A stretch of 64,000 nucleotides of DNA from an uncultured Clostridium sp. Lineage in GTDB: Bacteria > Bacillota > Clostridia > TANB77 > CAG-508. The translations under genes were made by a program, and so were the position numbers. The stretch is from assembly GCA_902462295.1 (NCBI GenBank), contig CABQAZ010000003.1:35446-99445 (forward strand), written 5' to 3'. Below, piece after piece: positions 14,258 to 23,415 of this stretch. The notes under the pieces were generated by a model. That model made no database searches and was not told the origin of the DNA. It saw nothing but the letters and a program-made list of their open reading frames with translations. Within the stretch, counting starts at the first letter, position 1, and every line of letters begins with the position of its first letter.

Positions 14258-15482
14258 CTACATATCATAATCCATTTCATTATCATCCTTTTCAAAATGG
14301 CTTGTATCGAGTTGCTTTTCAAAATTAATATACGAATATGTTTCTTTATTAAAATCTCTTATAAGGTCATCCTCACAAGGATATGAAAATTTATGACACA
14401 ACCATTTAAGAAACTTTTTTAAATTATCTTTAAATTTATCAATTATTTTGTTTAAGTCTTTATTTTCTTTTTCTAATTTTTTTATCTTTTTCTGATATTT
14501 ATGTTCTATATGGTCAATTTTATTTTCATATTCAAATTTTAAATCTTCTTCATCTTGATTTTTGGATTGTTGCAATAAACAAATAGTTCGTTCTAAATTT
14601 TTATTTTCATTTTGTAAACTTTCTTTTTCTTTTACAAACTCTTCTGCAACATCTATTATTTCAGTTTGTTTAGATAATTCCTTGTGTAAAGCAACATTTT
14701 CATTATGAAGTTCTTCTATTAGCTTGTTTTGAGGTTTTATAATTTGTTCTTCAATTATTTTATCTCTATTTAAAACAAGTTTCTTTATATCTTGTAGTTC
14801 TGGTGTGTCTGGCAATGCTAAAGTTGTAGTTTTTAAAATTTCTTTCGTTTTAGCATAATTAGTAACTTGTTTGAATTTTTCAACTGACATATGTTTTCTA
14901 TTGGTTTCTTCAACATATAAGCCTCTTTCTAAATCAAAACCTTTACTTTTAACGTGTTTGAAAAACGAATCTTGAAACTGCCTATAACTATTTCTGCCTT
15001 TCCAAAAATCTCTTGCACAAATTTTTTCTATTGGCTTGCCATCTTTATCTTTTGTATGAACTAATGGAACAAACATTAAGTGTAAATGTGGCGCTCCTTC
15101 ATCTAAATGAACAACAGCAGATATAATATTTTCTTCTCCAAGATTTTTATAATTACAGATAAATTTGTAGCATTCATCAAAGTATCTTTTAGTTTCTTGT
15201 TCTCCAATTCTGTCAAAAAATGCTTGGTCAGAAGTAAACATTAATTGGCACATAATTATACTTGTCTTTTTTAGATGTGCAGTTATATTTCTTTCTTTTA
15301 AAAATTTATCAAATTCTTTTGTATAGGTGTAATTGTTTTTCTTTATATAATAATTTAAATGTGTTCTAGCCCCGATCAATATCTTTATTTGTATGACATT
15401 TTGCTTTTCTATCATTGTGGGTGCATTTACCATTTACCTCAGCTCGTGTTAATTTCTCATTTCTTACTATAGCATAACTCAT
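14258..15482 (-). pseudogene. mobV: MobV/Pre-type relaxase, frameshifted near the N-terminus (copy 2)
   Basis: Relaxase of element 2, paralogous to the gene at 3232-4456. The main frame carries HLDEGAPHLHLMFVP, the three-His metal site of MobV enzymes, and a C-terminal coiled coil. The true start is ATG 15482 (MSYAIVRNEKLTRA) with AAAGGA upstream. It includes the catalytic THNDRKAK, but it hits TAG at 15366-15368 after 38 codons. The main frame resumes as ARTHLNYY. One extra base in the G-run at 15370-15373 (CCCC on plus) explains the shift. The first Met of the main frame gives a nonsense N-terminus and is not a real start. Either inactive, an assembly error or a recoding site. Confidence 0.8.
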
Positions 15483-15519
15483 AGCTCCAAAGTCCTTTCT
15501 TGCACGAAAACAAATTTAT

Positions 15520-15539
15520 TTGTCTAACACACTAGACAA
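15520..15539 (-). other. Putative oriT (MobV type), element 2
   Basis: Identical 20 bases to 4493-4512: TTGTCTA, ACACAC, TAGACAA. On the minus strand TAGTGTG is followed by TTAGACA as in pMV158-family nick sites. A second inverted repeat, AGACAAA/TTTGTCT, overlaps it at 15535-15551. Confidence 0.7.
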
Positions 15540-15599
15540 ACAAGTTTGTCTGTGTGCCCTACGGGGTTTTACCTAACAAATGCTAAAGCATTTATTAGG

Positions 15600-15671
15600 C
15601 TATAATTTGCCATAGCTTTTGCTATAACAAATTATAGTGAAGTTGCAATTAAAGTGTCTGCTTGCAACTTC
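15600..15671 (-). terminator. Double hairpin after rep (element 2)
   Basis: CTATAATTTG/CAAATTATAG (15600-15609, 15628-15637) and GAAGTTGCAA/TTGCAACTTC (15639-15648, 15662-15671) lie directly past the rep stop, as in element 1. Confidence 0.5.
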
Positions 15672-15687
15672 ATATCAGAGCTATTTC

Positions 15688-16566
15688 TTATACTTTATCA
15701 TCAAGTGTATCAAGGTTAGCATATAAGAAATCAAGTGAGCCAGCAGGATATTCTCTTTCATTTGGTTTAATAGTATCAGCTTTTTTTATCATTTTATTTA
15801 TACTGATATTTTCCAAATTATTGTATAAGCAAATCATTAAATAATTTTTGACATTTTGTATGTTAGGTGTATTTTTTAATATATCTAACAACTGAACAAG
15901 ATTATCTTTTGTTATTAGATTAAGTTTGTCTAATATTTTAAAATGATTAACTGTTATATTTCCAACTTTTAAATTATCTATATAATAAAGATTATCAATT
16001 ACATCTTCTAAAATTGTTCTTTCTTCTTTTGTAAATTCATTTAAATTGCATTTTTCTTTTATAAATAAAAGTTCTTCATCACTTTTAGGATTGATGGTAT
16101 CAGTATTGATATTATTAGTATTGATTCCTCGTAAATTTTCCGAGTCAAGAGTCGTAGATTCTCCGATTCCAGAGTCGTAATTTTTACGATTCAAGAATCG
16201 TAAATTCTCCGAGTCTGAATGATTAATCTTTCCAACATATATTAAATTAGGTTTTCCTAGTCCCTGTCTTTTTTCTTGAACAAGATTTACTTCCATTAAT
16301 ATTTTGAATGATTTAGTAACTGTTTTATCTGATAAATTTAATTTTTCTTGTACTTCTTCTCTTGTGAAAATTAGATAAACATTATTATCTTCATCTATCC
16401 AGTGATTTTTTTGAGATAAAGATAATCTATCTAATAAAAAAGCATATAGAATTTTACTATCTGAATTCAATTTGTTTTTATATTTTTCATTTACAAATAA
16501 TTCTTGTGGAATTTGATAGTATTTATGCTCTAATGTTTCGTTTGATTTGTAAGGTATAAAATCCAT
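15688..16566 (-). CDS. RepA_N-type replication initiator (element 2)
   Basis: A 292-residue protein homologous over its whole length to the one at 4662-5567. It shares the YYQIPQELFVNEKYKNKL opening, KILYAFLLDRLSLSQKNHW, and the helix-turn-helix TREEVQEKLNLSDKTVTKSF. The middle linker is again rich in Asn and Thr. It should bind the origin of the excised circle and start its replication. AAAGGAGAAC precedes ATG 16566. Downstream on the same strand come two hairpins, oriT, mobV, tnpV and the small gene. Upstream (16567-16835) lie GCGGAACATTT repeats and an inverted repeat, then the att site and the tRNA. Confidence 0.75.
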   Translation of the reverse strand: MDFIPYKSNETLEHKYYQIPQELFVNEKYKNKLNSDSKILYAFLLDRLSLSQKNHWIDEDNNVYLIFTREEVQEKLNLSDKTVTKSFKILMEVNLVQEKRQGLGKPNLIYVGKINHSDSENLRFLNRKNYDSGIGESTTLDSENLRGINTNNINTDTINPKSDEELLFIKEKCNLNEFTKEERTILEDVIDNLYYIDNLKVGNITVNHFKILDKLNLITKDNLVQLLDILKNTPNIQNVKNYLMICLYNNLENISINKMIKKADTIKPNEREYPAGSLDFLYANLDTLDDKV

Positions 16567-16631
16567 AACAATAGTTCTCCTTTCAGTTTTGAAATTCCTG
16601 AAAGTGTCGAAATATCAATTGATTTTATTTT

Positions 16632-16694
16632 GCAGAACATTTCTGAACATTTTTTAAATAGCAAAAATTCATTGCGGAACATTTTGCGGAACAA
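16632..16694. repeat. GCRGAACATTT repeats, right end of element 2
   Basis: Copies start at 16632 (GCAGAACATTT), 16642 (partial, CTGAACATTT), 16674 (GCGGAACATTTT) and 16686 (GCGGAACAAAA). They match the pair at 5891-5914 at the other end of the element, so they probably bind integrase, Xis or Rep. Confidence 0.5.
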
Positions 16695-16749
16695 AATAAT
16701 CGGATTTTTGAGAATTTTTTAGAACTTTTTAGAATTAAACTAAAAAAAT

Positions 16750-16777
16750 ACTATTTTCTAAAACCCTAGAAAATAGT
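16750..16777. repeat. Inverted repeat upstream of rep, element 2
   Basis: ACTATTTTCTA (16750-16760) pairs with TAGAAAATAGT (16767-16777). It is the counterpart of 5721-5755 in element 1. Confidence 0.5.
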
Positions 16778-16835
16778 ACTTTTATATAATAAAAACTGCT
16801 TTCAAGTTCTTTTAAATTTTCTTGAAAACAGCTAT

Positions 16836-16852
16836 AAATATGGTCGAGGCGA
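16836..16852. repeat. Attachment site in the tRNA-Pro 3' end
   Basis: AAATATGGTCGAGGCGA covers the last 12 bases of the tRNA gene (CCA end and 3' acceptor strand) plus 5 bases downstream. It is identical to 5810-5826, so integration regenerates the tRNA 3' end. Confidence 0.85.
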
Positions 16853-16916
16853 CAGGGATCGAACCTGCGACCTCATGGTCCCAAACCACGCGCGCTACCA
16901 ACTGCGCTACGCCTCG
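16841..16916 (-). tRNA. tRNA-Pro (anticodon UGG)
   Basis: A 76-base cloverleaf on the minus strand. The acceptor stem CGAGGCG pairs with CGCCTCG, discriminator A, and CCA is encoded. The D arm is GCGCAGTTGGTAGCGC. The anticodon stem CGTGG/CCATG holds the loop TTTGGGA with anticodon TGG. The T arm is GCAGG-TTCGATC-CCTGT. Its 3' end is the integration site of element 2. Confidence 0.95.
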
Positions 16917-17021
16917 ATAAAAGTTCTATTGCTAAACGCTTATATATAATAGCACAAAATAAAAACAAATTCAAGGCTTTTTGAAAAAAAAATAAAATTT
17001 TTTTCAGGACAGTTGACAAAA

Positions 17022-17705
17022 TTAATTTCTACGTTTTCCAAACAAAGATAAAATACGAAGAAATATATTAATAAAATCTAGATACAGTTCCATTGCACCA
17101 TAGACATACAATTTTTCATCTTCACAAAATCCAGCTTGTTGCATAAGTTTAATTTTATTCATATCATAAATAGTCAAACCAAAGAAAATAAGTAAAATTG
17201 CCCAATCTAAAGCAATATCTAGCATAGTATTACCAACGAAGATATTAATAACAGTTAAAATAATACCAACAAGAAGAGCTGTAGTTAAAATTGTGCCCCA
17301 GTTTGAAATATCTTTATCAGTTTTATAGCCAATTAGAGATAAAGCTCCAAACAATACAGCTGTACCAGCAAAAGCATAAACAATAGAAGTCATTTCATAA
17401 GCAACAAAAATAACAGATAGAGTAAAACCATTTATAAATGCATAAGCAAAAAATAGAATTGTAACAGCTGTTGGCGAAAGTTTTTTAAACAATAAAGAAA
17501 ATATTAATACAACAGCAATTTCAACAAAAGCTAAAGCCATATAACTACCATTAGAAAGAACAGATATATATAAACCTGATTTATAAACATAGAAAGCAGT
17601 TAAAGCACTGGCAAGTAAACCCAAAAACATTCTGAAAAATGTATTAGTAAGAACTTGGTTTGTATCTACAGTATGAATAGCATTGCTATCATCATATGTC
17701 TCCAT
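17022..17705 (-). CDS. Bax inhibitor-1 (BI-1/YccA) family membrane protein
   Basis: A 227-residue integral membrane protein with seven hydrophobic segments, of the BI-1/YccA/YetJ type. The opening TNTFFRMFLGLLASALTAF is typical, as is the C-terminal part LTIYDMNKIK ... YLDFINIFLRILSLFGKRRN, including the conserved 'LYLDFIN' before the last membrane segment. Members such as YetJ are pH-sensitive calcium leak channels; here the role is inferred only. ATG 17705 has a clear GGAAGGTGGTG site; the upstream open frame is AT-rich leader. It is the first chromosomal gene right of the tRNA and reads towards it on minus. A related-size membrane gene lies upstream at 17841-18086. Confidence 0.85.
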   Translation of the reverse strand: METYDDSNAIHTVDTNQVLTNTFFRMFLGLLASALTAFYVYKSGLYISVLSNGSYMALAFVEIAVVLIFSLLFKKLSPTAVTILFFAYAFINGFTLSVIFVAYEMTSIVYAFAGTAVLFGALSLIGYKTDKDISNWGTILTTALLVGIILTVINIFVGNTMLDIALDWAILLIFFGLTIYDMNKIKLMQQAGFCEDEKLYVYGAMELYLDFINIFLRILSLFGKRRN

Positions 17706-17840
17706 AATATCACCACCTTCCTTAATATATGCAATAATTAATAAATTATAAAATATATTGTAAATATAAAAAGAAAAAAAGTCAACAAAAATACTTGTTA
17801 AAAAAAGCAAAAAATAAGAAAGGGATAAAAATATCCCATT

Positions 17841-18086
17841 TCAAATACCACGTTTTTTTATAAAATCAACAACAATACCACAAATTACAAATTCAACAGC
17901 AAAAGTAAAACTTGATTGCAATAAACTCAAACCTAGATGATAGAAAAGAGCGATTCCTAAAAATATGTAAGCAAGTAGAACACCAATTGCTGATAAGCAG
18001 ATAATACCTGAAAATAATAATCCATATTTCATAATTTTATATGTATCTTCACTTAAATTTTTAAATTCTAAAAACATTTTATTCAT
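17841..18086 (-). CDS. Small two-TM membrane protein
   Basis: An 81-residue protein with an N-terminal amphipathic helix (NKMFLEFKNLSEDTYKIMKYG) and two hydrophobic segments (about residues 23-47 and 55-76). I do not recognise a named family. The start ATG 18086 was chosen because TTGGAGG lies just before it; the frame remains open a few codons upstream through the ribosome site itself. It is divergent from radA, with about 245 bases between the two starts, and precedes the BI-1 gene on the same strand. A two-gene membrane operon is possible. Confidence 0.6.
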   Translation of the reverse strand: MNKMFLEFKNLSEDTYKIMKYGLLFSGIICLSAIGVLLAYIFLGIALFYHLGLSLLQSSFTFAVEFVICGIVVDFIKKRGI

Positions 18087-18331
18087 AAGAACCTCCAATC
18101 TGAAGATAAAAGTTCTAAAAATAATAAAAATTGAACTATCTTATAAATATAGTAACATAAAAAAAAGTGATAATCAAAGGAAATAAATACCAGAAGTTGT
18201 AATTATAAATAAAGTATGATATTATAGCTTTGATAAATGAAAAATGTGAAATAATAAGATTTATAAAGAGAAAAGTAAAAAAATATATCATGTATAATAT
18301 CATTAAAAATGAATACGAAAGGAGAGCAATA

Positions 18332-19693
18332 ATGGCAAAAGCAAAAACAGTATTTGTATGTAGCGAATGTGGAAATGAATCACCAAAATGGCTTGGAAAA
18401 TGTCCAGCATGTAATAGTTGGAACACATTTTATGAACAAAAAATAGATAAATATACAGAAACAAATAAAATAGAGAAAAAAATAAATAACACACCCAAAC
18501 CACTAAATAGCTATGTTGGACAAGAAGCAAATAGAATATCTACTGGATATTTAGAATTAGATAGAGTTTTGGGAGGAGGACTAGTAAAAGGCTCACTTAT
18601 TCTTCTTGGAGGAGAACCTGGAATAGGAAAATCAACATTAATTTTACAATTATGTGAAAAGGTACAAGGAGATGGAAATGTATTATATGTTTCAGGTGAA
18701 GAATCAGCAGAACAAATTAAATTAAGAGCAGACAGGTTAGAGGTGAAAAATGATGAATTAATGTTTTTAGGAGAAACTGATATAGATGTTGTAAAAGAGT
18801 CAATATTAGAAATGAAACCCAAACTTGTAATAATAGATTCAATTCAAACAATGTATTCTGATGAGATATCAGCAGTAGCAGGGAGTGTAAGTCAAGTAAG
18901 AGAAATTACCTCACAAATTATGAGAGTATGTAAAGCACAACAAATAACAACAATAATTATTGGACATGTAACAAAAGAGGGAAATATTGCAGGACCTAGA
19001 GTACTGGAACATATGGTAGACACAGTACTTTATTTAGAGGGTGAGAGATATAATACATATAGAATTTTAAGAGCTGTTAAAAATAGATTTGGGTCAACAA
19101 ATGAAATTGGTATGTTTGAGATGAAACAAGAAGGAATGTGTGAAGTTACAAACCCATCTGATATATTAATAACTGAAAGAGAAGATAATCCATCAGGCTC
19201 ATGTATTGTGGCAAGTATTGAAGGAACAAGACCGATACTTGTAGAAATACAGGCGTTAACATCTCAAACTGTTTTTGGTTTGCCAAAAAGAACTGCAAAT
19301 GGATTTGATTATAACAGATTATCAGTATTAATGGCAGTTATAGAAAAAAGAGCCGGATTATCTCTTGGAAATCAAGATGTGTATTTAAATATAGCAGGTG
19401 GAATGAAACTGTCAGAACCAGCAGTAGATTTGGGTATTATTACGACAGTTGCATCAGCATATAAAAATATACCAATTTCGCAGTCAACAGTTGTAATGGG
19501 AGAAGTTGGACTAACAGGAGAAGTAAGGAGAATTAATTTAATAGAAAAAAGATTGAAAGAAGCAGAAAAATTAGGTTTTAAAACGTGTATAATTCCAGAA
19601 AATAATAAAAAAGGCTTGAAAGATGATTATAAATTAGATATAATAGGGGTCAAGAGTATAGGTGAAACTTTAAAAAGACTTGGAATTAAATAG
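18332..19693 (+). CDS. radA: DNA repair protein RadA
   Basis: A 453-residue RecA-like ATPase that promotes branch migration during recombination. In order: an N-terminal zinc finger CSECGNESPKWLGKCPAC, Walker A GGEPGIGKST near residue 92, Walker B LVIIDSIQT, the RadA-specific KNRFG motif (VKNRFGSTNEIGMF), and a C-terminal Lon-protease-like domain (residues 290-453) without a catalytic Ser-Lys pair. Length is standard. ATG 18332 has GAAAGGAGAGC upstream; the frame is open earlier but lacks a site. disA follows 87 bases later, the common Firmicutes pairing of radA and disA, in which RadA can restrain DisA activity. Confidence 0.95.
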   Translation: MAKAKTVFVCSECGNESPKWLGKCPACNSWNTFYEQKIDKYTETNKIEKKINNTPKPLNSYVGQEANRISTGYLELDRVLGGGLVKGSLILLGGEPGIGKSTLILQLCEKVQGDGNVLYVSGEESAEQIKLRADRLEVKNDELMFLGETDIDVVKESILEMKPKLVIIDSIQTMYSDEISAVAGSVSQVREITSQIMRVCKAQQITTIIIGHVTKEGNIAGPRVLEHMVDTVLYLEGERYNTYRILRAVKNRFGSTNEIGMFEMKQEGMCEVTNPSDILITEREDNPSGSCIVASIEGTRPILVEIQALTSQTVFGLPKRTANGFDYNRLSVLMAVIEKRAGLSLGNQDVYLNIAGGMKLSEPAVDLGIITTVASAYKNIPISQSTVVMGEVGLTGEVRRINLIEKRLKEAEKLGFKTCIIPENNKKGLKDDYKLDIIGVKSIGETLKRLGIK

Positions 19694-19780
19694 AATTGAA
19701 AAAAAAATAATATAATTTTATTTTTCAAATTTAATATTTTCTGATTGTAGCAAGGCAATAAGGAGGGAAAATAGTAAAAA

Positions 19781-20854
19781 ATGAGTTCAAATAAGGAAGA
19801 CCCAATAGCAGAAATACTAAAAAAAATAGCTCCAGGAACGCCAATAAGAAATGGATTAGACAATATATTGAAAGCTAAAACAGGAGCCTTATTATTAATA
19901 ACAGACAAACAAGAAGTTATAGATGAAGTAGTAGATGGAGGTTTTTTTATAAATGAAGAATACACTTCATCCAAATTATATGAATTAGCAAAAATGGATG
20001 GAGCAATAGTTCTAAGTGGAGATATGAAAAAAATATTATTTGCAAATGCACAATTAATACCATCATATCAAATTCCAACAGTTGAAACTGGGACAAGACA
20101 TAGAACTGCTGAAAGAACTGCAAAACAAACAGGTGAATTAGTAATAAGTATATCGCAAAGAAGAAATATAATAACAGTGTTTAAGGAAAATAATAGATAT
20201 ATATTAGAGAATACAGACGCAGTATTAAATAAAGCTAACCAGGCGATACAAACACTAGAAAAATATAGAAAAGTATATGATAGTAAATTAAGTATTTTAA
20301 ATGAATATGAATTTAATGATATAGTAACATTAGATAATGTATTAACAGTAATACAAAGAGCAGAAATGGTAATGAGAATAGTAGATGAAATTAAGAAAAA
20401 AATATATGAACTAGGAAATGATGGAAGACTTGTTAATATGCAGTTAGAGGAATTAATTGGAGGACTTGAAAAAGAGGAACTTCAACTAATAAAAGATTAT
20501 CAAGTAAATGAAAAATCTGCAGAAGAAATATTAGAACAACTATCAATATTAAGTCATGAAGAATTAAGAAGAGAACAAACAATAGCAAAATTATTAGGAT
20601 ATGAGAGTTTTGAAAACTTTGAAGAACTTGCTGTTTATCCAAAAGGATATAGGATATTAAATAAAGTACCAAGAATGCCAAGCACAATAGTAGAAAATTT
20701 AGTAAAATCATTTAAATCTTTCCAACATATATTAGTGGCAGAAATAAATGATTTAGATAATGTAGAAGGAATTGGAGAAGTAAGAGCAAAAACAATAAAA
20801 CAAACTTTGAAAAAAATGCAAGAACAATTTGCATTTGATAATATATTAATTTAA
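19781..20854 (+). CDS. disA: DNA integrity scanning diadenylate cyclase DisA
   Basis: A 357-residue protein that makes cyclic di-AMP from two ATP and slows or stops on branched DNA. The N-terminal DAC domain shows KMDGAIVLSGD (DGA motif) and TGTRHRTAERTAKQT (RHR motif). A helical spine follows, and a C-terminal helix-hairpin-helix domain (IVENLVKSF ... DLDNVEGIGEVRAKTI) binds DNA. Length matches B. subtilis DisA. AGGAGGG precedes the ATG. It follows radA, and the matching phosphodiesterase gdpP is also in the window at 53869, so both ends of c-di-AMP turnover are present. Confidence 0.95.
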   Translation: MSSNKEDPIAEILKKIAPGTPIRNGLDNILKAKTGALLLITDKQEVIDEVVDGGFFINEEYTSSKLYELAKMDGAIVLSGDMKKILFANAQLIPSYQIPTVETGTRHRTAERTAKQTGELVISISQRRNIITVFKENNRYILENTDAVLNKANQAIQTLEKYRKVYDSKLSILNEYEFNDIVTLDNVLTVIQRAEMVMRIVDEIKKKIYELGNDGRLVNMQLEELIGGLEKEELQLIKDYQVNEKSAEEILEQLSILSHEELRREQTIAKLLGYESFENFEELAVYPKGYRILNKVPRMPSTIVENLVKSFKSFQHILVAEINDLDNVEGIGEVRAKTIKQTLKKMQEQFAFDNILI

Positions 20855-20881
20855 AATTTATAAAAGAAAGGAAGAAAGAAA

Positions 20882-21706
20882 ATGAAAAAAGCATCAAATG
20901 TAATTACAATAATTGCATTAATTTTAATTATAGCATTAATAGGAGGAGTATCATATGGATATTATAAAAAAGCAACAATGGAAGTGAAAAATCCAATAGT
21001 TACAATGGAAGTTCAAGACTTTGGAACAATTAAACTTGAATTATATCCAGAAATGGCTCCAGAAACAGTATCAAATTTTATTGCACTTGCACAAAATGGA
21101 TTTTATGATGGATTAAAATTTCATAGAATAGTAGAAGGATTTATGATACAAGGTGGAGATTCAAATGGAGATGGAACAGGTTCACCAAAACTAAGTAATT
21201 TAGGAATAAAAGTAGGTGAAAATGAAGATAGAGATTATTGTATAAAAGGTGAATTTTTGTCAAATGGATATTATAAGAATACTTTAAAGCATAAAGAGGG
21301 TATAATTTCAATGGCAAGAGCAGACTATACACAATCATATTCATCATCACTTACAACAGAAAGTTATAATTCAGCAGGTTCACAATTTTTTATAATGACT
21401 GCAGATAATGAATCTCTAGATGGATATTATGCTCCATTTGGAAAAGTAATTGAGGGAATGGATATAGTTCATAATATTGAAAAAGTTGAAGTAAAAGAGG
21501 CTGATTCAGGAGAAGATTCAAGCAGTTCAGATAGTGATTCAACAGAAACAAAAGAGAAAAGCACACCTGTTAATGATGTAATAATTTCAAAAGTTACAGT
21601 AGAGACTTATGGTGTTGATTATGGAAAACCAGAAACATTAGAAACATGGAATTATTATGATTGGATTTATAAAACATATGGAATTAATCTAAAACAATAT
21701 CAATAA
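20882..21706 (+). CDS. Membrane-anchored cyclophilin-type peptidyl-prolyl isomerase
   Basis: A 274-residue protein with one N-terminal membrane helix (residues 7-27) and a cyclophilin domain outside the membrane. The active-site stretch is FHRIVEGFMIQGGD, followed by an insertion (residues 100-150), then AGSQFFIMTADNESLDGYYAPFGKV. A Ser/Asp/Glu-rich linker of about 25 residues precedes the last strand. It would speed cis-trans isomerisation of proline bonds during folding of exported proteins. It starts 27 bases after disA with AAAGGAAG upstream and ends at a strong terminator (21716-21749), so radA, disA and this gene may share a transcript. Confidence 0.85.
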   Translation: MKKASNVITIIALILIIALIGGVSYGYYKKATMEVKNPIVTMEVQDFGTIKLELYPEMAPETVSNFIALAQNGFYDGLKFHRIVEGFMIQGGDSNGDGTGSPKLSNLGIKVGENEDRDYCIKGEFLSNGYYKNTLKHKEGIISMARADYTQSYSSSLTTESYNSAGSQFFIMTADNESLDGYYAPFGKVIEGMDIVHNIEKVEVKEADSGEDSSSSDSDSTETKEKSTPVNDVIISKVTVETYGVDYGKPETLETWNYYDWIYKTYGINLKQYQ

Positions 21707-21715
21707 AAAATAAAA

Positions 21716-21749
21716 AAAGTCGCTAAATTTGAAAAGTAGCGATTTTTTT
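21716..21749 (+). terminator. Terminator after the cyclophilin gene
   Basis: TCGCTA and TAGCGA form the core stem, flanked by A and T tracts ending in T7. Confidence 0.8.
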
Positions 21750-21860
21750 GTTAAATAAGTCATTAATTAGTAACATAAAATCTAGTATTATTGGAAAATC
21801 TCTAGTATTTTTAGTTTTTTTTTGCTATAATATGGATATTATAATAGTTGGAGGAAACTT

Positions 21861-23387
21861 ATGAAAAATAAAAAAACAATTTGTTTTGAGATAATGGCAA
21901 TTATTTTAATTGCAATATTTTGTATTAGTTTAACACCCAAAACGTTACAAAATGATACATATTATACAATAAAAATAGGAGAACATATATTAGAAAATGG
22001 TGACATAGACATGAAAGATCCATTTTCATGGCATGAAAATTTAGAATATACGTATCCACATTGGCTATATGATGTAATTATATATTTAATATATTTATTA
22101 GGTGGGATGACTGGGATATATATATCTACATGTGTTTTTTCAGTGATATTGGGAATTACTATATTTTTAACAAATTCTAAACTTGTCAAAAATAAAGTAG
22201 TGTCATTTGTAATAACAATAGGAGCTATGTATATGTTAAAAGATTATATTACTGCTAGAGCTCAACTAGTAACATTTATATTGTTTACTTTGCAGATATA
22301 TTCAATAGAAAAATTAACAGATACCAATAAAAAAAGATATGGAATTTATTTAATTATAATATCAATATTAATAGCTAACTTACATGTTGCAGTATGGCCA
22401 TTTATGTTTATTTTATATTTACCATATATTGCAGAATATATAATTACAATAATAGAAGAGAAAATAGCAAAAAAGTATGGAAAAGACATTAAACAAGGAT
22501 ATAAAATTTCAAAGACAAAAAGAAAGGGAATAAAATGTTTGATTATTGTAATGATAATATGTACATTAACAGGATTTTTAACCCCGTTAGGAACAACACC
22601 ATATACATATTTAATAAAAACAATGGAGGGAGATACAACTAAAAATATAAATGAACATTTGCCAATGACATTAATAAATTGCACAGAAATATTATGTACA
22701 TTAATAATATTTCTTGCAATATTAATATTTACTAAAACTAAAATTAGATTATCTGATTTATTTATGTTGGGAGGATTAATTGGTTTGATGTTATATTCAA
22801 AACGACAATCAACAATGTTTATAATAATGTGCTCAATTATTTTAAATAGATTAGTATATGATTGGCTAAAGAACGAGATTGAGAATATAGATGAAAAATT
22901 AATTAATATATTAACAACAAAGTTTGGTTGTTTTGTTATATCAGCATTGATATTGATACTAAGTTTACATTTCTTGAAAACAAGAATAAAATCACAATAT
23001 ATAGATAAAAAAACATACCCAGTACAAATGAGTGATTTCATGTTACAATATTTTGATGAAAATAATATCAATTTAAAAGATGTTAGATTGTATAATGAAT
23101 ATAATTATGGAAGTTACTTGTTGTTTAGAGGAATACCAGTCTTTATAGATTCTAGATGTGATTTATATGCACCAGAATACAATAGTGGTAGAAATATATT
23201 TATGGACTTTATGGAAAGTTCAAATTTAGATATTTGGTTTGAAGATATATTTAAAAAATATGATATAACACATGTGATTTTATATAAAAATTCAAAAATG
23301 AATATGATTATACAAAATGCCAAATTGGATAGATATAAATTGATAAAAGAAGATGATAATTTTGTCTTTTATATGATTGAAAAATAG
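21861..23387 (+). CDS. Multi-pass membrane protein, GT-C glycosyltransferase-like
   Basis: A 508-residue protein with about ten membrane segments and a soluble C-terminal domain of roughly 120 residues. The first extracytoplasmic loop begins right after TM1 and carries acidic residues (QNDTYYTIKIGEHILENGDIDMKDPFSW), the arrangement seen in GT-C (PMT/ArnT-like) enzymes that use lipid-linked sugars. No exact family is recognised, so transfer of a sugar or other envelope-related work is only a possibility. TTGGAGG precedes ATG 21861. rluD follows 28 bases after the stop, so co-transcription is likely, although the functions seem unrelated. Confidence 0.55.
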   Translation: MKNKKTICFEIMAIILIAIFCISLTPKTLQNDTYYTIKIGEHILENGDIDMKDPFSWHENLEYTYPHWLYDVIIYLIYLLGGMTGIYISTCVFSVILGITIFLTNSKLVKNKVVSFVITIGAMYMLKDYITARAQLVTFILFTLQIYSIEKLTDTNKKRYGIYLIIISILIANLHVAVWPFMFILYLPYIAEYIITIIEEKIAKKYGKDIKQGYKISKTKRKGIKCLIIVMIICTLTGFLTPLGTTPYTYLIKTMEGDTTKNINEHLPMTLINCTEILCTLIIFLAILIFTKTKIRLSDLFMLGGLIGLMLYSKRQSTMFIIMCSIILNRLVYDWLKNEIENIDEKLINILTTKFGCFVISALILILSLHFLKTRIKSQYIDKKTYPVQMSDFMLQYFDENNINLKDVRLYNEYNYGSYLLFRGIPVFIDSRCDLYAPEYNSGRNIFMDFMESSNLDIWFEDIFKKYDITHVILYKNSKMNMIIQNAKLDRYKLIKEDDNFVFYMIEK

Positions 23388-23415
23388 CTTTTTTAAATAG
23401 AGAAAGGATAGGAAA

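Larger units (their letters stand above)
5810..16852. mobile_element. 11.0-kb integrative mobilizable element in tRNA-Pro (element 2)
   Basis: It is bounded by identical 17-bp att repeats (5810-5826, 16836-16852), the right one inside the 3' end of an intact tRNA-Pro. It carries a tyrosine integrase and excisionase at the left end, and mobilization (mobV, oriT) and replication (rep) genes at the right end. There is no type IV secretion apparatus, so it would be mobilized by another conjugative element. The cargo between 8123 and 13506 includes a type I toxin-antitoxin-like locus, two small RNAs, a transglutaminase-fold protein and a tandem-HEPN protein. The relaxase gene is frameshifted, so current mobility is uncertain. 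Confidence 0.85.

Noticed and set aside
15400..15433. N-terminus of the long mobV reading starting at ATG 15433
   Set aside because: It is an out-of-frame reading of the HNDR-coding segment; the homologous start is ATG 15482 in the other frame.
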